Below, one piece after another: positions 10,820 through 23,320 of a stretch of DNA of 64,000 nt. Both the position numbers and the translations under genes were made by a program. How positions within the stretch are numbered: the stretch's first letter is position 1; each line of letters opens with the position of its first letter. The DNA is from Schistocephalus solidus (taxonomy: Eukaryota; Platyhelminthes; Cestoda; Diphyllobothriidea; Diphyllobothriidae), in contig WEDG01001299.1 of the NCBI GenBank assembly GCA_017591395.1, positions 30,161 to 94,160 of the forward strand, read 5' to 3'. The notes under the pieces are model-generated. The model was not told where the DNA came from, made no database searches, and saw nothing but the letters and a program-made list of their open reading frames with translations.

Positions 10820-11000
10820 CTTTAATTTAGCCTTGAGTTCAGCCACTTCCGCGGGTAGTTTGCTTTGAACCGACTTGGCTTCATCAGCCTGTTGCCGAAC
10901 ATAAGTATTTTCAAGTTCTAAAAGGTAGATCTGCTGCTGGAGGCTCTTGATATATTCTACTTCCAGAGATTTTGATGTATCCTGGGTTTTGTAAAGTTCA
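10820..11000 (-). CDS. Coiled-coil protein gene, exon 2
   Basis: A 181-base exon follows the acceptor TTTTTGGTCAG and ends at TTAAAG|GTTTGATC. The product reads ELYKTQDTSKSLEVEYIKSL, QQQIYLLELENTYVRQQADE and so on, a clear coiled coil with leucines and isoleucines at heptad spacing. Its first base completes an Asn codon begun by exon 1, and it ends in phase 0, fitting exon 3. The GTTTGA donor is weaker than the others. The family is not recognised. Confidence 0.75.
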
Positions 11001-11034
11001 CTGACCAAAAAGTTAGAATATAGATAAGACTCAC
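11001..11034 (-). other. 34-base micro-intron
   Basis: The minus strand reads GTGAGTCTTATC... to ...TTTTTGGTCAG, with a consensus donor and a pyrimidine-rich acceptor in 34 bases. Removing it joins the flanking frames (AA|T, Asn), whereas reading through gives a stop. Introns this small near the gene start are known from flatworms. Confidence 0.75.
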
Positions 11035-11117
11035 TTTCTCAAAACATCCATATTGTTGGGTTTGCTTCCAAAATTATTTTTCTCATGAACATCTGCAACA
11101 GGTTGCGCACGTTGCAT
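11035..11117 (-). CDS. Coiled-coil protein gene, exon 1 (probable first coding exon)
   Basis: The first in-frame ATG is at 11,117 and gives MQRAQPVADVHEKNNFGSKP followed by NNMDVLR, then the GTGAGT donor. The frame stays open upstream to about 11,235 (a lysine-rich stretch including PSRKKKVDGEE) but meets a TGA before any ATG, so I place the start at 11,117. A splice acceptor inside the upstream stretch, such as GCGCAAG, is an alternative that would make this an internal exon. A TTTTCATACAG acceptor-like site just upstream could be a cis or trans splice site in the 5' leader. Confidence 0.55.
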
Positions 11118-11235
11118 TTCTTCTCCATCAACTTTTTTTTTCCTTGAAGGGGCGTTTCGTAACTTATCCAGTTTTTCACGCAGTATTGTGGTGTAAGCGT
11201 GCTTAACAGTCAAAGTGTTCGCAAAGGTTTTCTTG

Positions 11236-14200
11236 CGCAGGTAGTTTCACTGTATGAAAACCGACTGAGAATGAACCAATTTTGAAATAATGCATTGCAT
11301 TTGTCACCGAAGATACTTAAAAAGAATTTTAAAATAGCAACTGATAGTTGTTAAACGTGCCTTAGGTTTTCTTCTACTTCACGGTCTGTTAAAAGGACGC
11401 GATGAGTTCCGGTCCATTGCCTTAATTAGTAAAGAAAAGACTTCGGGGATCTTACTAACCTAATTCTGAGTATTTTGTAAAGGCTACGTTATCCCATAGT
11501 ACAAGTCAAATCCTAGCGGAATTTCGTTCATTTCCTGCATTTTTTCTCCTCTAAGCCTCAAATTGTAATACTTCTTATGTAAAGCTTTACCACATAGTCA
11601 ACTTGTATAAACAAAAAAAGACTGACTAAGCCTACTTTTGCGTGCAGTCCCGAAGTCGATATTCAAAACGTACGAAGCGTGTGATCCAGAATTACTTATT
11701 GCGAAGACTAATTATGTTGCTAACTGTTATATAAGAACAAACAAAAAAGCAGTGATGGAGTACTTAGAACATGCGGTCTAATTTATATACATAAGGGCTA
11801 TTTTAGTGGCTTTATGATTGCTTACTTTATGTAATCTACTTTATTTTTAGAAACATTGATAAAAACTGACGCTCCTCTTTCGCCACTCTTGAGGTTGAAA
11901 CATTATCCATTTGATTTGGGTTCAAAGGTATCAAACATTTAGACCTCCACACTAGCAAAAAAACATTTATTACAGGTAGGAACTTAAATATCTTAATAAC
12001 GGGACGGACGGGATACGGATCCCCGACTTCTATGAAATTTGTTTACAGGAAGGCCGATTGTTAAATCAGCAGTATTGCATGTTAAAAATTGATTTTAAAA
12101 AAGTTGAAAGTCACACTATGTATCGCTTAAGCCATCATAAACACAACAACATTGAAGAGGTTTTGGCTCCGGCTAAACTTGGATATGTAAAGATCGAAGA
12201 CTGCATACCTCACATTTCATGTGACCTAGCTCGGGAAAAATCTAAATTTTAGTAAATAGTGCATTGGCTACTGTTACTATTGCTCATTCAGTTAAATCAA
12301 GGCCTAAAGTCTTTAAAGGAATGCGTTTTTCAAAACAATTTAATAAGACCAAATGGAGCATGTCACTGATGCTATGGTCCGTCGCGGATCAAGTCCATAT
12401 GCATGCGCACGTTCTACCCTGAATTAGCAAAAGTAAAAGCGAGAAAGATTTTATAGTGGAAGATGGGAATCGTTGATCCGCTCATGTTATAAACTTGATA
12501 TTTTTCAAAGAAGAAGGAGCGTATTTGACTATGTTTATTTTTACCAGACTGAAAACAGCATGCATGAACAAATATTTGCAAAATGTTGTCAGTGTCCTTT
12601 TTCAAGCTGTGACAACTTTGAATAGACTCAGAACGAAGCAACCAAAGAACTTCCGAATAAGGTTGTAATTAGTAATTTTATTGGTAACATGGTCAGCCTG
12701 TCAATTTCATTAATTGTGAATATAAATAAGCAGCGTGGAACGGAAAAATTCACACATGGGCAGAATGATAAAGCTTCGCTTCGTAAAACCCTACACAATG
12801 TTCCACTATTAGCCGAGAAAAGCTGGATTGCATCTGCAGGAGGCCAAAACGCAAGCCAGTTTTCATTTTATAAAACTGGTCAATATCTTTGTTCATGAAA
12901 TAAGCAGTATGGTTTTACATATTTTATCTTGAAAGGTTTGATTTGTAATATGGGCATAGAAGGCGTTAACGTGCGTAGCAAATTTGCCAAAAGGCAAATC
13001 AAGAGGATGTTCGTGACGAACAAATTAAAGAAAGAATATTCATTTACATCGAGAAGAATTTTTTTGCTTAAAAAGGCACTAAACGAAGTCGAGCAGATGC
13101 CACAATTTCAAGGATTAATTATCCTGTTCATCTTTGAAACGAAGTGTGGTTTCGGAAAACAGCTCTTATCTTCACTGTGATCTCCAACCTATTTTATTTA
13201 TGTCTGTGGTCTTAATTGGGCTCAAAACTAATTTTGTATTTTTCCTAAGGTTAAGAAAAAATAAGATGAAGAACCATTCAATGAAGGGGAAGTTTAACTT
13301 TTCAGTTTAGTGCTTTGGACAAATCATAACCAATGGGTCTTGTACATGTCTGAGAGAGGATTCAAAACAGTAAAAACACTATGCGTTTTAATTATTACCT
13401 AGTTCTAACTTATCCCTTGTTATTTATATTGCTCCTTTTAGAGTAATTTTTAGAGTGCGAAGGTATGCAAGTGAAAATACCCGAGCTTTCGGTATTTTTG
13501 GTTTACGGCAAAGAGGTATGTCACAGCTAGAAAATACTAAAGTATAAACGAAACTTTGTCCTATTTAAAAAAGGTCATTAAATTGCTTAGAAACCTAGTA
13601 TGTGGAGTTGGCTAAATTCTGCATTATAAGGCGATCGAAGTATGACATCTAAAAATTTCAGGTGTTACGTGAACGAAGTATTAAATGGGTGCAAATACAC
13701 ATTTCGATCGAGAAGTTACATAGTAACTATGAAATACTCATCATTTCGCACACTTTGACAGTGCTTTGTGTATCAAGCGTTTTGCTCATTTTTAAATAAA
13801 ATATAAACGCCGAATGTAATAAACTAATGTTTTAAAAGGTTTTTATGGAAAACGGAAACTTTGACATAGGTCTGCGTTACATATATATAAGAAGGTATAG
13901 TTAACTTAACTGTAGACCGTATGAAAACGGTATTTTCACACTTCTGCTCAGAATGCTTTGAAACGGAAGATAAATACAAAAATCATAAATTAAGCGCTCG
14001 ATTCCTGACTCATAACAAAAGATATAACTAAGCAAACATGAAAATGTGTTTAATTGCGCAATTTATTTCACTGTTGAAGGTGCCAAATGATTATTTAATA
14101 AATTTGAGCACTTTATACCTCTTACATTGATTGCCGAATCTTAATTGAATTGTGATTTCATGAGAATACCAACCCCCTAGATTCTCGAAGAAAATAAAAA

Positions 14201-15676
14201 ATCTTGAAAGTTCTCCAAGTATACTGCTGCGATCGACATGCTAATAATAAGTTTAATTTATGATTATCAGGAACTTTTATCATCACCAATGTGATGAAAT
14301 CTGATTTGTATTACAAACTGTCCCATTCACACAGAAGATTGTTCTTTATATCTTAAATGCAAGACACTACTAAATGGGGGAATTCGCGGTGACATATTCA
14401 TGGGGTTTTGTGGATGGCCGTGTTCGCGTAGTCAGAGCAGGAAAAGGCGAACAAACATCAATGAAATCCGTTTGATGCTTCAAAATTTTTTAATAATATT
14501 AAAAAATATCTTGGGTGAATATTGCCTACTATTTAAATTAAGGAAAAATTTATATCCAAAAAAAGTATGCGACTGGCAAAAGTACAATATATTAATATAC
14601 AAAAATTTATGCTGATCGCATACTTAAATCACCAAATAATTTAGTTCATAGCATCAATTCAGAGAATTTGACCTGAAAGATTGTACTCATTCGAGTAAAG
14701 ACTGCGGAATATGGTGGATAAAACCACAAACCCATAATAAAAAACAGCTGATGGAAAATAATTCCATTCTTTTTGATTTAAAAAAGCCTTAAACAACTCT
14801 TTTTTATTAATAGTGTAAGAAACTGCTAGCAATTCGTCATTTTATATGAAGAGCAAACATTCAGGATCAGTGTTTGATGCTGTATGTATTATATAATACA
14901 TAAAAATATATTATACTATACAGGCCATTTTCCCTAACACGTAGGAACTAAGTAGTAAATTTAAAAAGTGGAGGACTAAAGAAGGAAACTGCTCTTTGAG
15001 AAAAAAGTTACGGAGAATACATCTCAGAATTCGGAACCTTCGTACGATAACGTAGTTTGTTGAATTGGTTTTAAAAATGTTTAGTATTACATTTGGCTGA
15101 TTTAAACAGTAAAGCATTTTCAAGGTCAGAATAGGAAGAATGAGGAAATGTACCTTGATTTACAATTTCATCGCAAGATAACTAATTGTATTATTTCTCT
15201 GTCAGAATAAAATTAAAAACAAAGTGGCCGTTGGCACACAGCAACGACTGAGTTTAGATGGTTAGTGAATAATTTTTCTGGAAAACGTGACGGAAAATCA
15301 ATTGAATATATCAAATTCAAAATGACAATACTGTACATATTTTCCAAGTTTCTACTTTATTGAAAGCTGAATACTTAAAATTCGTCCAGCTGAGGGAGTA
15401 ATGGATAGTTGGAAAGGATGAGTAAGCAATAGAGGCCTCTCCATTTTTAACCTCTGATCAAGGGTTACATTGGTTTCTTCGTCGAAATCCACTATATCGA
15501 GCTTTCCTAAACGAACTTTTTAAAATTCATTGATGGAAATAGGCATGGGCCTGTGAATACCCTGTGAGTAAAATTAAATTTGGTATACAGAGAAACCGTG
15601 TGGGTTGCAAAAGTACAAAAGGCGATCATAAAATATGACAAGTGGTGCGTGACTCTCGAGGGTTAATATAAATTCC
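11236..15676. other. No recognisable gene
   Basis: AT-rich DNA upstream of the coiled-coil gene. Open frames such as 12,058-12,252 and 12,929-13,180 (+) or 14,911-15,123 (-) have compositions expected from chance and no domains. A short A/T hairpin lies near 14,480-14,510. Confidence 0.4.
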
Positions 15677-16980
15677 TCATCGCTCAGGCTCGTCTGAGAA
15701 TTCCAAGCAACAATCCAATCCTTTCACAATGCGGAATTTCTGCAGGAGTTCACCACGCATTTGCCTATAACTCAAAGGGAACAGATCGAGATTCATTAGG
15801 TGGGTTGGATATGACACGGAGCTTTGACTCCTAACCATTGCGGTGGCGTTCCTCTGTACTCTTTCGAGGAAGTTCTGATCTTGAACTGTCCAGAGTTTCA
15901 GGCTTGAACAGCGAATTCCAAATGAGGCCCAATGAATGTTCCAAAGTCTTAGCGAAGAGATCTTCATCGAAATCCAAAAAGGCTAGTCTGATGGCATGCA
16001 GCACCGCGATTGCACTCTTCGCCAGTTTCGAGCAGTGAGAGCATGGTTTTAGTGTAGTGGTCGCCAGCACACTAAGGTCCTTTTTGGTTTCCACGTCTTT
16101 ATAGGCTTCACGGTTAAGAAAGTAGCTTCTACTCTCGGCAGATCTGGATGGGTTGCTTAAGCGAAGTATTGTACACTTTTCGACGTTGAACCGCAAAGGC
16201 CAATGATTCGAACATTCCTCCAACCGAGTTAGATTGATCTGTAGTTTATCTTCGTAAGCAGGGCTCTGGATTACATTCCAGATTTTAATGTGGTCGGCAA
16301 ACATTGCTGCTTCACAGTCCAGATTCCTGACACAATCGTCCACGTATATTCAAAACAGTATTGGCCCTAGTACTGAACCCTGAGGAACCCCACTCTCTCT
16401 CGACCGCAGCATAAATTGACCTCTCTTCACCGATGCACACAACCTGGCGCTGACCCACGAGGAAGTTTTCTATCCACTTGAGGAGGTTACCTCTGATTCC
16501 AATTCGTTCTAGCTCGTACAGCAGTCTCTCGTGCGGCACAGTATCGAAGACCTTTTGAAAGTCTATGAAGGCGATGTGAACCGCGTGTCTATCTTCAAGT
16601 GCTTGGATCCACCTCTGGAGCGAAACAGCAAATTTGTTGTGCAGGATCTTCCTTTTCTGAACCCGTGTTGACAGCTTTATAACAAATTATGAGTCTCCAG
16701 GAATTTCACCGATTCGCTCTTGATGATCATTTCCATAATCTTGCCAAGGATGCATGTCAAGCTTATGAGCCTGTAGTTTTTCAGTGACGCCCGACTACCC
16801 CTTTTGTACAAGGGAGTGATATGTGCCAGCTTACAATCGATAGGAAGTGTTCCAGAGTCAAATAACTTTCCAAAGAGCACTGACAGAGGTGTGGAAAATT
16901 CATTGGCGAGTTCTTTCATAAGCTCGGAGCCAGTTTCTAAGTCAGGGAACGCATCGCATCATTTGTAGCGGATATGAGTT
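15677..16980 (-). pseudogene. CR1/Jockey-like LINE reverse transcriptase, broken
   Basis: The minus strand carries ordered reverse-transcriptase blocks in several frames. They are a start block with LAHITPLYKRGS and NYRLISLTCILGKIMEMII (about 16,919-16,690), motif A as IAFIDFQKVFDTVPHERLL (about 16,580-16,525), motif B-like sequence around 16,400 and motif C as MFADHIKIW (about 16,300). The normal FADD is FADH here, so a catalytic Asp is lost. The thumb/C-terminal part with PCSHCSKLAKSA and a YRQMRGELLQKF-type tail reaches about 15,680. Endonuclease and 5' parts are absent. Multiple frameshifts and stops make it a dead 5'-truncated copy. Confidence 0.85.
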
Positions 16981-18420
16981 ATAGATCGCAGGCTACGTTA
17001 ATAAATCAGCTAGCTTCTTGCTGAACAGTTTTCAGGTAAATATATATTTAAATGGCTTGGGGTCGAGTGAATTAAGAGATTGTAGGCAGACTTTTTGTTT
17101 GCTGACGTTATTTTTGCTCTGGATTTACGCCTTATTATAATTTTCAACTTTGATATATCATGCTTTATTGCTATTGGATTACTTATCGGTCTTAAAAGTT
17201 TCTATTGTAATATAAGTTACCATCAGCCGTAGTTTGCATTTTTCAAACGCACGCCTTCAATCTTATTTGGCTAGCAGTATGTCCATTTATGATTAAGTTA
17301 ATTGCCAAATTGCCCTTGATTCCCTTTTTTCCTTCCTTTTTGAATGATATTTCGGAATATCAAATAAATTTTAATACACAATTTGCGTACTTTGCGCAGA
17401 CAGCTCGAGGCCCCAATTAGGTAGGAGTCAGGGATACGCATTTTTTGAGACCTCTTAAAAATAAGTTGTTGAATAGGCGTAAATGTGGACCCCTCTCAGC
17501 AAAATAAAGAGTAATTGAGCAATATCGGTTTTTAATCACATGGTGCTACCGTGTTAGTGTCTAACCGGCATTGCTATCGGGGATAAGATGGTTTGGGACA
17601 AAATTATAGTATCAGATCTTAGGGAATGTTTTTGCATACTAATCTGTGTATAAGCTAACATTCCTGATTGCATTTATTATTCAAAACAGTCATGTTCTGT
17701 AGCGTTCTACAAGGATGACACCGGCAGCACTGTCCGTTGTGCATGTGCTCTAACTATTTTCGCAATGTATATTTGCTTTCTTTTGGAAAAAAAATGTTCG
17801 CTCTAGTGGGAAATTTTAAACCACTTACCACTGGTGTATGCCTTTTAGAACGCCACGTGCTGTAATTTCGCTTCCAGTAAGCCTTTTAACTATAAAAACG
17901 TGCAGTCCTCCATATTTCTGGTTTGAGAGCATGGCAATGGGAATTGATCATAATATTAGAACGATCGTTGACACCTTCCAATTCTAACTGACATTTTCTT
18001 TACGTTTGTTGCTTGGATTTGAGTGATAAATAACTAAATAATAAGTAAATTGCTATATTCAGCGCTCAGAGTGCACTACCAAAACAAATGATACACTGAG
18101 TAAGATGGTAACATTGACAATATGGACAACATTGCTTTGAGTGAATGGCCAGATATGCAGTAGATTTAGAAATCATGTAACACAAAGCAAACAAATGTTT
18201 TCACGTCCAACAGCGAGTTTGAGTTTTGCATACATGCTCTGGATAATAATATCCCAAACTGTCACTGGAAATGTTCGGTAAAATGTCAGCCCAAAACCAA
18301 ATAGTGAATAAATTCTGAAATCCAAAGTGAGAGGAGAGATCATAGAAGCCTGTTTTTGAAAAAAAACGTCAGTGCAATTAACCTATTTCACGAAGTTATG
18401 CAAAAATAGCAGGGTATGTT
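16981..18420. other. No recognisable feature
   Basis: AT-rich sequence; no domain-bearing open frames and no repeat shared with other parts of the window. Confidence 0.4.
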
Positions 18421-19015
18421 AGTCCTCAGGCTCAAATGAAACTATAATGGAAGATCAGCACGTGAGAACAAATGGTAATTAAGGTCTGTCGGGGAGGTAA
18501 GTTTGCGGCAGACCTAGGGTGAACCCGACAATGCAGGTAAGGCCTTGACCTCTTAGTAACTGAAACGGAACATTGACAAGAGATAGTGGCAAGCGCATTG
18601 GTGCGGTTCACATCATGCGCGTCAATAGGACCAAGATTATTTGTGTACAAGATGGGTAAGAGAGGAAAGTGTGTTTCCTGAAGCACAATATGCATGGACT
18701 GAAAAGGTCGGAATTTCTGATGAGAGGTCTTGACAAGCAAAATAACTGGCTTAGAGTGAGGGAGTGGTGACTGCCCGCGGTAAGGTTGAGACGGTTTCCT
18801 TTATTCCTAATGTTCCCTTCTCGTAGGCATGGAGAAAGCTGCTCGCAAAGGATGAGGACCTTAAAATGTTAATCGAGTCACTGATAAGATAAAGGCGCAG
18901 CCTGTGGTTGAAAGCTGAGAGACTTTTTGACGATTCCATATCAATTTGCAGGTCAATCCAGAGAAAGGTATAGCTGGAAGCAATTAACGTAGAGCGCTTG
19001 AAGGTTGAGTATTTG
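18421..19015. other. Unidentified GC-richer block
   Basis: This block is visibly richer in G+C than its flanks and has two adjacent minus-strand open frames (18,751-18,939 and 18,432-18,740), suggesting a decayed coding element, perhaps a retroelement fragment. I recognise no motif in it, so the identity is unknown. Confidence 0.3.
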
Positions 19016-19144
19016 GGAGGAGCTATATGTAATTAGTTAAGAAGTTCGTAGGTTTTATGGGCAAATAAATGACTTAAGGGCTGAAATCCTGTAATCTCCT
19101 AGGTGAGCACCCTCCTCTAGCATTTTCCATATACCCAATCGCAT

Positions 19145-19440
19145 CCGACATGACAACGAGCCGGTGGCTCAATGTATAGGGCGGTTTATTTCTAACCAAT
19201 AGTTCGCGGGTTCAAGACTCAGGAGGTTGCAACAAATGCGGTTGGGTATGGCTGGTTGCTAATGGCTAATAAACCAGAAATGACCATTCCAGTTTCTCTT
19301 GGCTTTTTTCGGTACAGGTATCAAGTCTATCATATTGGCCGCTGAGCTGCTGGTGGTGGGGCTCAAAAATGAGCCCCAGGGCGCAATCCGGACAAGTGCC
19401 TCATGGCGCGATCACTGTTAGCCCCTCTCCTGATAAAACA
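19145..19440 (+). mobile_element. tRNA-derived SINE, degraded copy
   Basis: Plus strand: A-box region GGTGGCTCAATGTATAGGGC, B box GGTTCAAGACTC, then the shared body (AAACCAGAAATGACCATTCC, TCTCTTGGCTTTTTTCGG) and a tail with GAGCTGCTGGTGG. The substitutions indicate an older copy. Confidence 0.8.
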
Positions 19441-20100
19441 AATAAGGAAAATATTATGAATTCACTTGGAAAAAAAACTTTCAGATGAAAAGCGGAGACG
19501 CCCAGACCGTTAGGATTCGTGTTAAGTGTCTTCTCTTAATTTTCGGAAACAAAATATATGTTCATTAAAACAACTCAGTTAATAAAACGGCATAAGTACA
19601 AACTGTAAAATAACAATTTGGTTCAATCTCTGTTTATCGCTACGCTCAACCGCCGCATCGGGGAACTGATCGCTTTGGACAGATGACTGGTGTATAGTGG
19701 AGAGAAGATAAAGTGACCTGGACTCTGTAGACTTCGTCCCTATGGCAATTCGGCGCACATTTCTTACTATATACAACCTGATCTGCTGAAATCTATCAGG
19801 ATGCCATGAAACCCATGGCTTTGGAGACTTCCATCCGATGGGCTGTCTGGGTTCTCCTTTCAGGATGGTGATTCATGCTGCACCACCTTATTTTTAATGT
19901 GGCATCCTCGGCATCAACACCCAGATGAGATCAATGCTACCCCTTTACTGTTTCTGCGTGGAACGGGAGTGTGTGACAAGCATAGAACGGTTGCTTTGCC
20001 TTGTCAGCCACTACACCCGCTCCAGCCTCCAGTCTTGGGAACCATGCATTGACGCCGGTCCTATATGAGTGAGAAGGGTGTAGGGGTACTAGTTAGGGGT
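19441..20100. other. No clear feature
   Basis: Sequence between the SINE and the LINE. The segment from about 19,800 is GC-richer and may already belong to the LINE 5' untranslated region, but I cannot place its 5' end. Confidence 0.35.
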
Positions 20101-20305
20101 ATCACTACACAGATAGCATTTGGTCGCTCCATTTGTCTCGAACAGGTGGTGAATGCTCCTGTGGCCGTCTCAAACTGATACCCAGCTATCACCTGTGGCT
20201 CCTCGAAGCTGGTTCTTCCCAGTGGCCACACCCCGGGCAACCGCCACGACCGGCGGGCTAAACCAGGTGAGGGTCTCTGGTGTTGTGTGTGTCTTCATAC
20301 CCGGT

Positions 20306-20488
20306 ACGTCTGCTCCCTTCCCCCTGTTCTTGCTCTCTCCCGTCTTCCCTGCCATTCCTCCTCTCTTTTTTCCACCCCACTCCCCTTCTACTTCTCCTCC
20401 ACCCCATCTTCTCTCTTCCTCTTCTTACTCGTGCTTCTACCCCTCCTCTTCTCCCTCTATCCTCACCCTTCCCGCCTTCTTCACGGTT
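20306..20488 (+). other. Strand-asymmetric pyrimidine tract in LINE leader
   Basis: Roughly 180 bases are almost all C and T on the plus strand (e.g. CTCTCTTTTTTCCACCCC). Three long overlapping open frames here are by-products of the skewed composition. Its position ahead of the endonuclease suggests part of the LINE 5' untranslated region. Confidence 0.7.
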
Positions 20489-20823
20489 GAAAAGACCTAC
20501 GGCGAGGGTGACATGCAATCACGAAGGTGGCCCAGGTGAATCGGTCGTTCTCTCACTAACCCAAATCGTGACCCATAGTGGAGTTCGTTAGCTGTCTGGG
20601 TAACTAAGCATCCCTATTTAGGGATAGCACTGCTTACCCTCTCGCGGGGGAGGGAGCTAGAAAAGGTGCCCTAAACAAATGCTGGGTCTCACGCCAGCTG
20701 CGGCAGACCGTGGCTAGCAGACTACAATTAGATGCGGTCGAAAAACTCTAAACAATATTATCAAAAACTCCTCTCCCAATCCCCCCCCAACCGTACCCTT
20801 CGGGGTACTCTCCGGGAAGCTCG

Positions 20824-21700
20824 GTGAGTCCACTCACGCTAGCAGCCTGGAATGTTCGTTCCCTTTTAGACAATCGGAAGAGCAACCGGCTGGAACGGAG
20901 GACGGTGCTAGTCGCTCCGAACTGGCGTGCTACAAGGTTGACATTGCTGCTCTCAGCGAGATCCGATTCTCTGAACGGGATCAGCTGGAGGAGGTGGGTG
21001 CCGGCTACACCTTCTTCTGGAGCGGCCGACCAAAGGCAAAACGACGCGACGCTGGTGTCACCTTTGCCATTCGGAACGGCATCGTGGGACGTTGGCCCTG
21101 TCTGCCACAGGGTATCAATGATCGCCTTATGAGCCTCCGCCTGCCTCTTCGGGGAGACAAGTTCGCCACCATCATCAGTGCCTACGCTCCCCCAATGATG
21201 AGCTCTGATGCGGCAAAGGACAAATCCTACGAGGAGCTACACTCCTTCTTGGCGACTGTACCAAAGGCGAATAAGTTAATTGTCCTTGGTGACTTTAACG
21301 CCCACGTTGGCACAGACCGTGCCTCGTGGAGAAGAGTGCTGGGTCCTTATGGTCTCGCTGGTATCAATGACAATGTTCTCCTACGCCTACGAACCCACGC
21401 TGAACACCACTTATTCTGACCAACACCTTCTTCCGCCTCTCAAAGCGACAGAAAGTGACCTGGGTACATCCTCGATCGAGACACTGGCACCTCTTGGACT
21501 ATGTTCTCGTACGGAGGCGAGATAAACAGGACGTGCTGGTGACAAAGGTAATCCCCGATGCCAATGGATGGACGGATCACCGCCTCGTCATCTCCAAGAT
21601 GAGGGTCCGTCTGCAATCCCGCAGGAACCCCCAAGGTAAGCGACCACAAGGCAAGTTGAATACTGTTTTGTTGAATGTGCCTGCTCACCATCTACATTTC
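20824..21700 (+). pseudogene. LINE endonuclease domain (copy 1), frameshifted
   Basis: The domain starts [20 protein letters not shown], then shifts frame before [20 protein letters not shown]. Later blocks include ISAYAPPM, the metal-site block [14 protein letters not shown] and the terminal WTDHRLVISKMRVRLQSRR, the order seen in LINE apurinic endonucleases. At least two frameshifts (about 20,910 and 21,400) break it. Confidence 0.85.
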
Positions 21701-23320
21701 AGCAACAAACTGGCCAACCGTCTAGCCAACCTTCCAGTCACCGACGTGGACAGCTCTGTGGAGAACCGCTGGTGTCAGCTGAGAGACACCATCCAATCAA
21801 CTGCCCTGGATGTCCTCGGCCACGCACTTCATCAGCACCAAGACTGGTTCAATGACAACGACGCAGCTGTCAACGCTCTGCTCGTCGAGAAGAACCAGTT
21901 ACACAAAGCCTTCATCGATCGCCCTACAGCTGCAAACAAAACAGCCTTCTACCGAAGTCACCGTCTTGTAAAGCAACGGCTGCGGTAGATCCAGGATGCC
22001 TGGATGATGCGCAAAGACGAGGAAATCCAAGGGTACGCGAACCGAAACGAATGGACGAACTTCTTCGCCGTCACCAAGGCTGTCTACGGACCTCCCGTCA
22101 AAGGCGCTGTCCCTCTTCTCAGTGCCGACGGCAGGACGTTGCTCACTAAGAAGACGCAAATCCTGACGTGATGGGCAGAATACTTTCAAAGCGTTCTCAA
22201 CCAGCCCTCCACCATCTCCGACGCCGCCATCGATCACCTGCCTGAAGTGGAAATCAACGCCGGCCTTGATCTCCCGCCCTCTCTCCAAGAAACCATCAGA
22301 GCCGTGCAGCAACTCTCCAGCGGGAAAGCACCTGGCTCGGACACGATCTCTGCTGAGATTTACAAGCATGGTGGACCCCAGCTGATGAATCGACTCACAG
22401 TGCTATTCCAGGAGATGTGGCACCAAGGACAAGTCCCTCAGGATTTCAAAGACGCCACCATTGTCCACCTCTATAAGAAGAAAGGGAACCGCCAAGTCTG
22501 CGACAACCACCGAGGAATTTCGCTACTGGACATCGCTGGAAAGATCTTTGCCCGCATTCTCCTCAACCGCTTGAACGCTAACCTAAAGCAAAGACTGCTC
22601 CCGGAAAGCCCATGCGGCTTCCGACGACACAGAGGAACAATTGACATGATCATCGCTGCTCGCCAGCTGCAATAGAAGTGCCAAGAGATGCGGACTCACC
22701 TTTACATTACTTTTGTAGATCTGATGAAAGCCTTTGACACGGGAATCGCGATAGGCTGTGGATAATCATGCAGAAATTCGGTTGACCTGAACGGTTCACG
22801 CATATGGTACGTCAGCTTCACGATGGGATGATGGCGCGCGTTGCTGACAACGGGACAGTATCTGAAGCATTCGCAGTGACCAAAGGAGTGGAGCAGGGCT
22901 GCGTCCTTGCACCTACCCTCTTCAGCATTGTGTTATCTGCCATGTTAATGGATGCCTACCGTGACGAACGCCCCGGGATCCGCATCGCCTACCTTATGGA
23001 CGGCCGACTCCTCAACCAACGACGGATGCACTTCCGCTCGCGTGTCTCCACAGCCACAATCCACGAACTTCTTTTCGCTAACGACTGCGCACTCAATACA
23101 ACGACAGAAGAGGAAATGCAAAGGAGCCTGGACCTCTTCGCTGCCGCCTATGACAACTTCGAACTTCGCATCAACATTGAGAAAACGGTTGTGATGCATC
23201 AACCGTCGCCCAACACTCTACACCGCAGCTCACAGCAATGTCAATGGAGACCAACTGAAATCTGTGGATACCTTCACGTACCTGGGCAGCAATCTCTCCC
23301 GCAGCACCAAAGTCGATGAT
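21701..23320 (+). pseudogene. LINE reverse transcriptase domain (copy 1), broken
   Basis: Linker sequence continues to an in-frame TAG near 21,986 and another stop near 22,169. RT blocks follow: SSGKAPGSDTISAEIYKHGG, DATIVHLYKKKGNRQVCDNH-RGISLLDIAGKIFARIL, then an in-frame TAG at about 22,673, motif A as TFVDLMKAFDT, the block VEQGCVLAPTLFSIVLSAML, and motif C as LLFANDCALNT. The usual FADD is FAND, so the second catalytic Asp is lost. Non-functional. Confidence 0.88.

Noticed and set aside
12058..13180. Lysine-rich open frames possibly encoding small proteins
   Set aside because: There is no motif, no splice signal and no neighbour in phase; the composition fits AT-rich chance frames.
18710..18750. 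CTGATGAG core suggestive of a hammerhead ribozyme
   Set aside because: No stem II with a following GAAA can be drawn.
20258..20591. Several long overlapping open frames on both strands
   Set aside because: They arise from the pyrimidine-skewed tract, which lacks stop codons by composition; no domain is visible.
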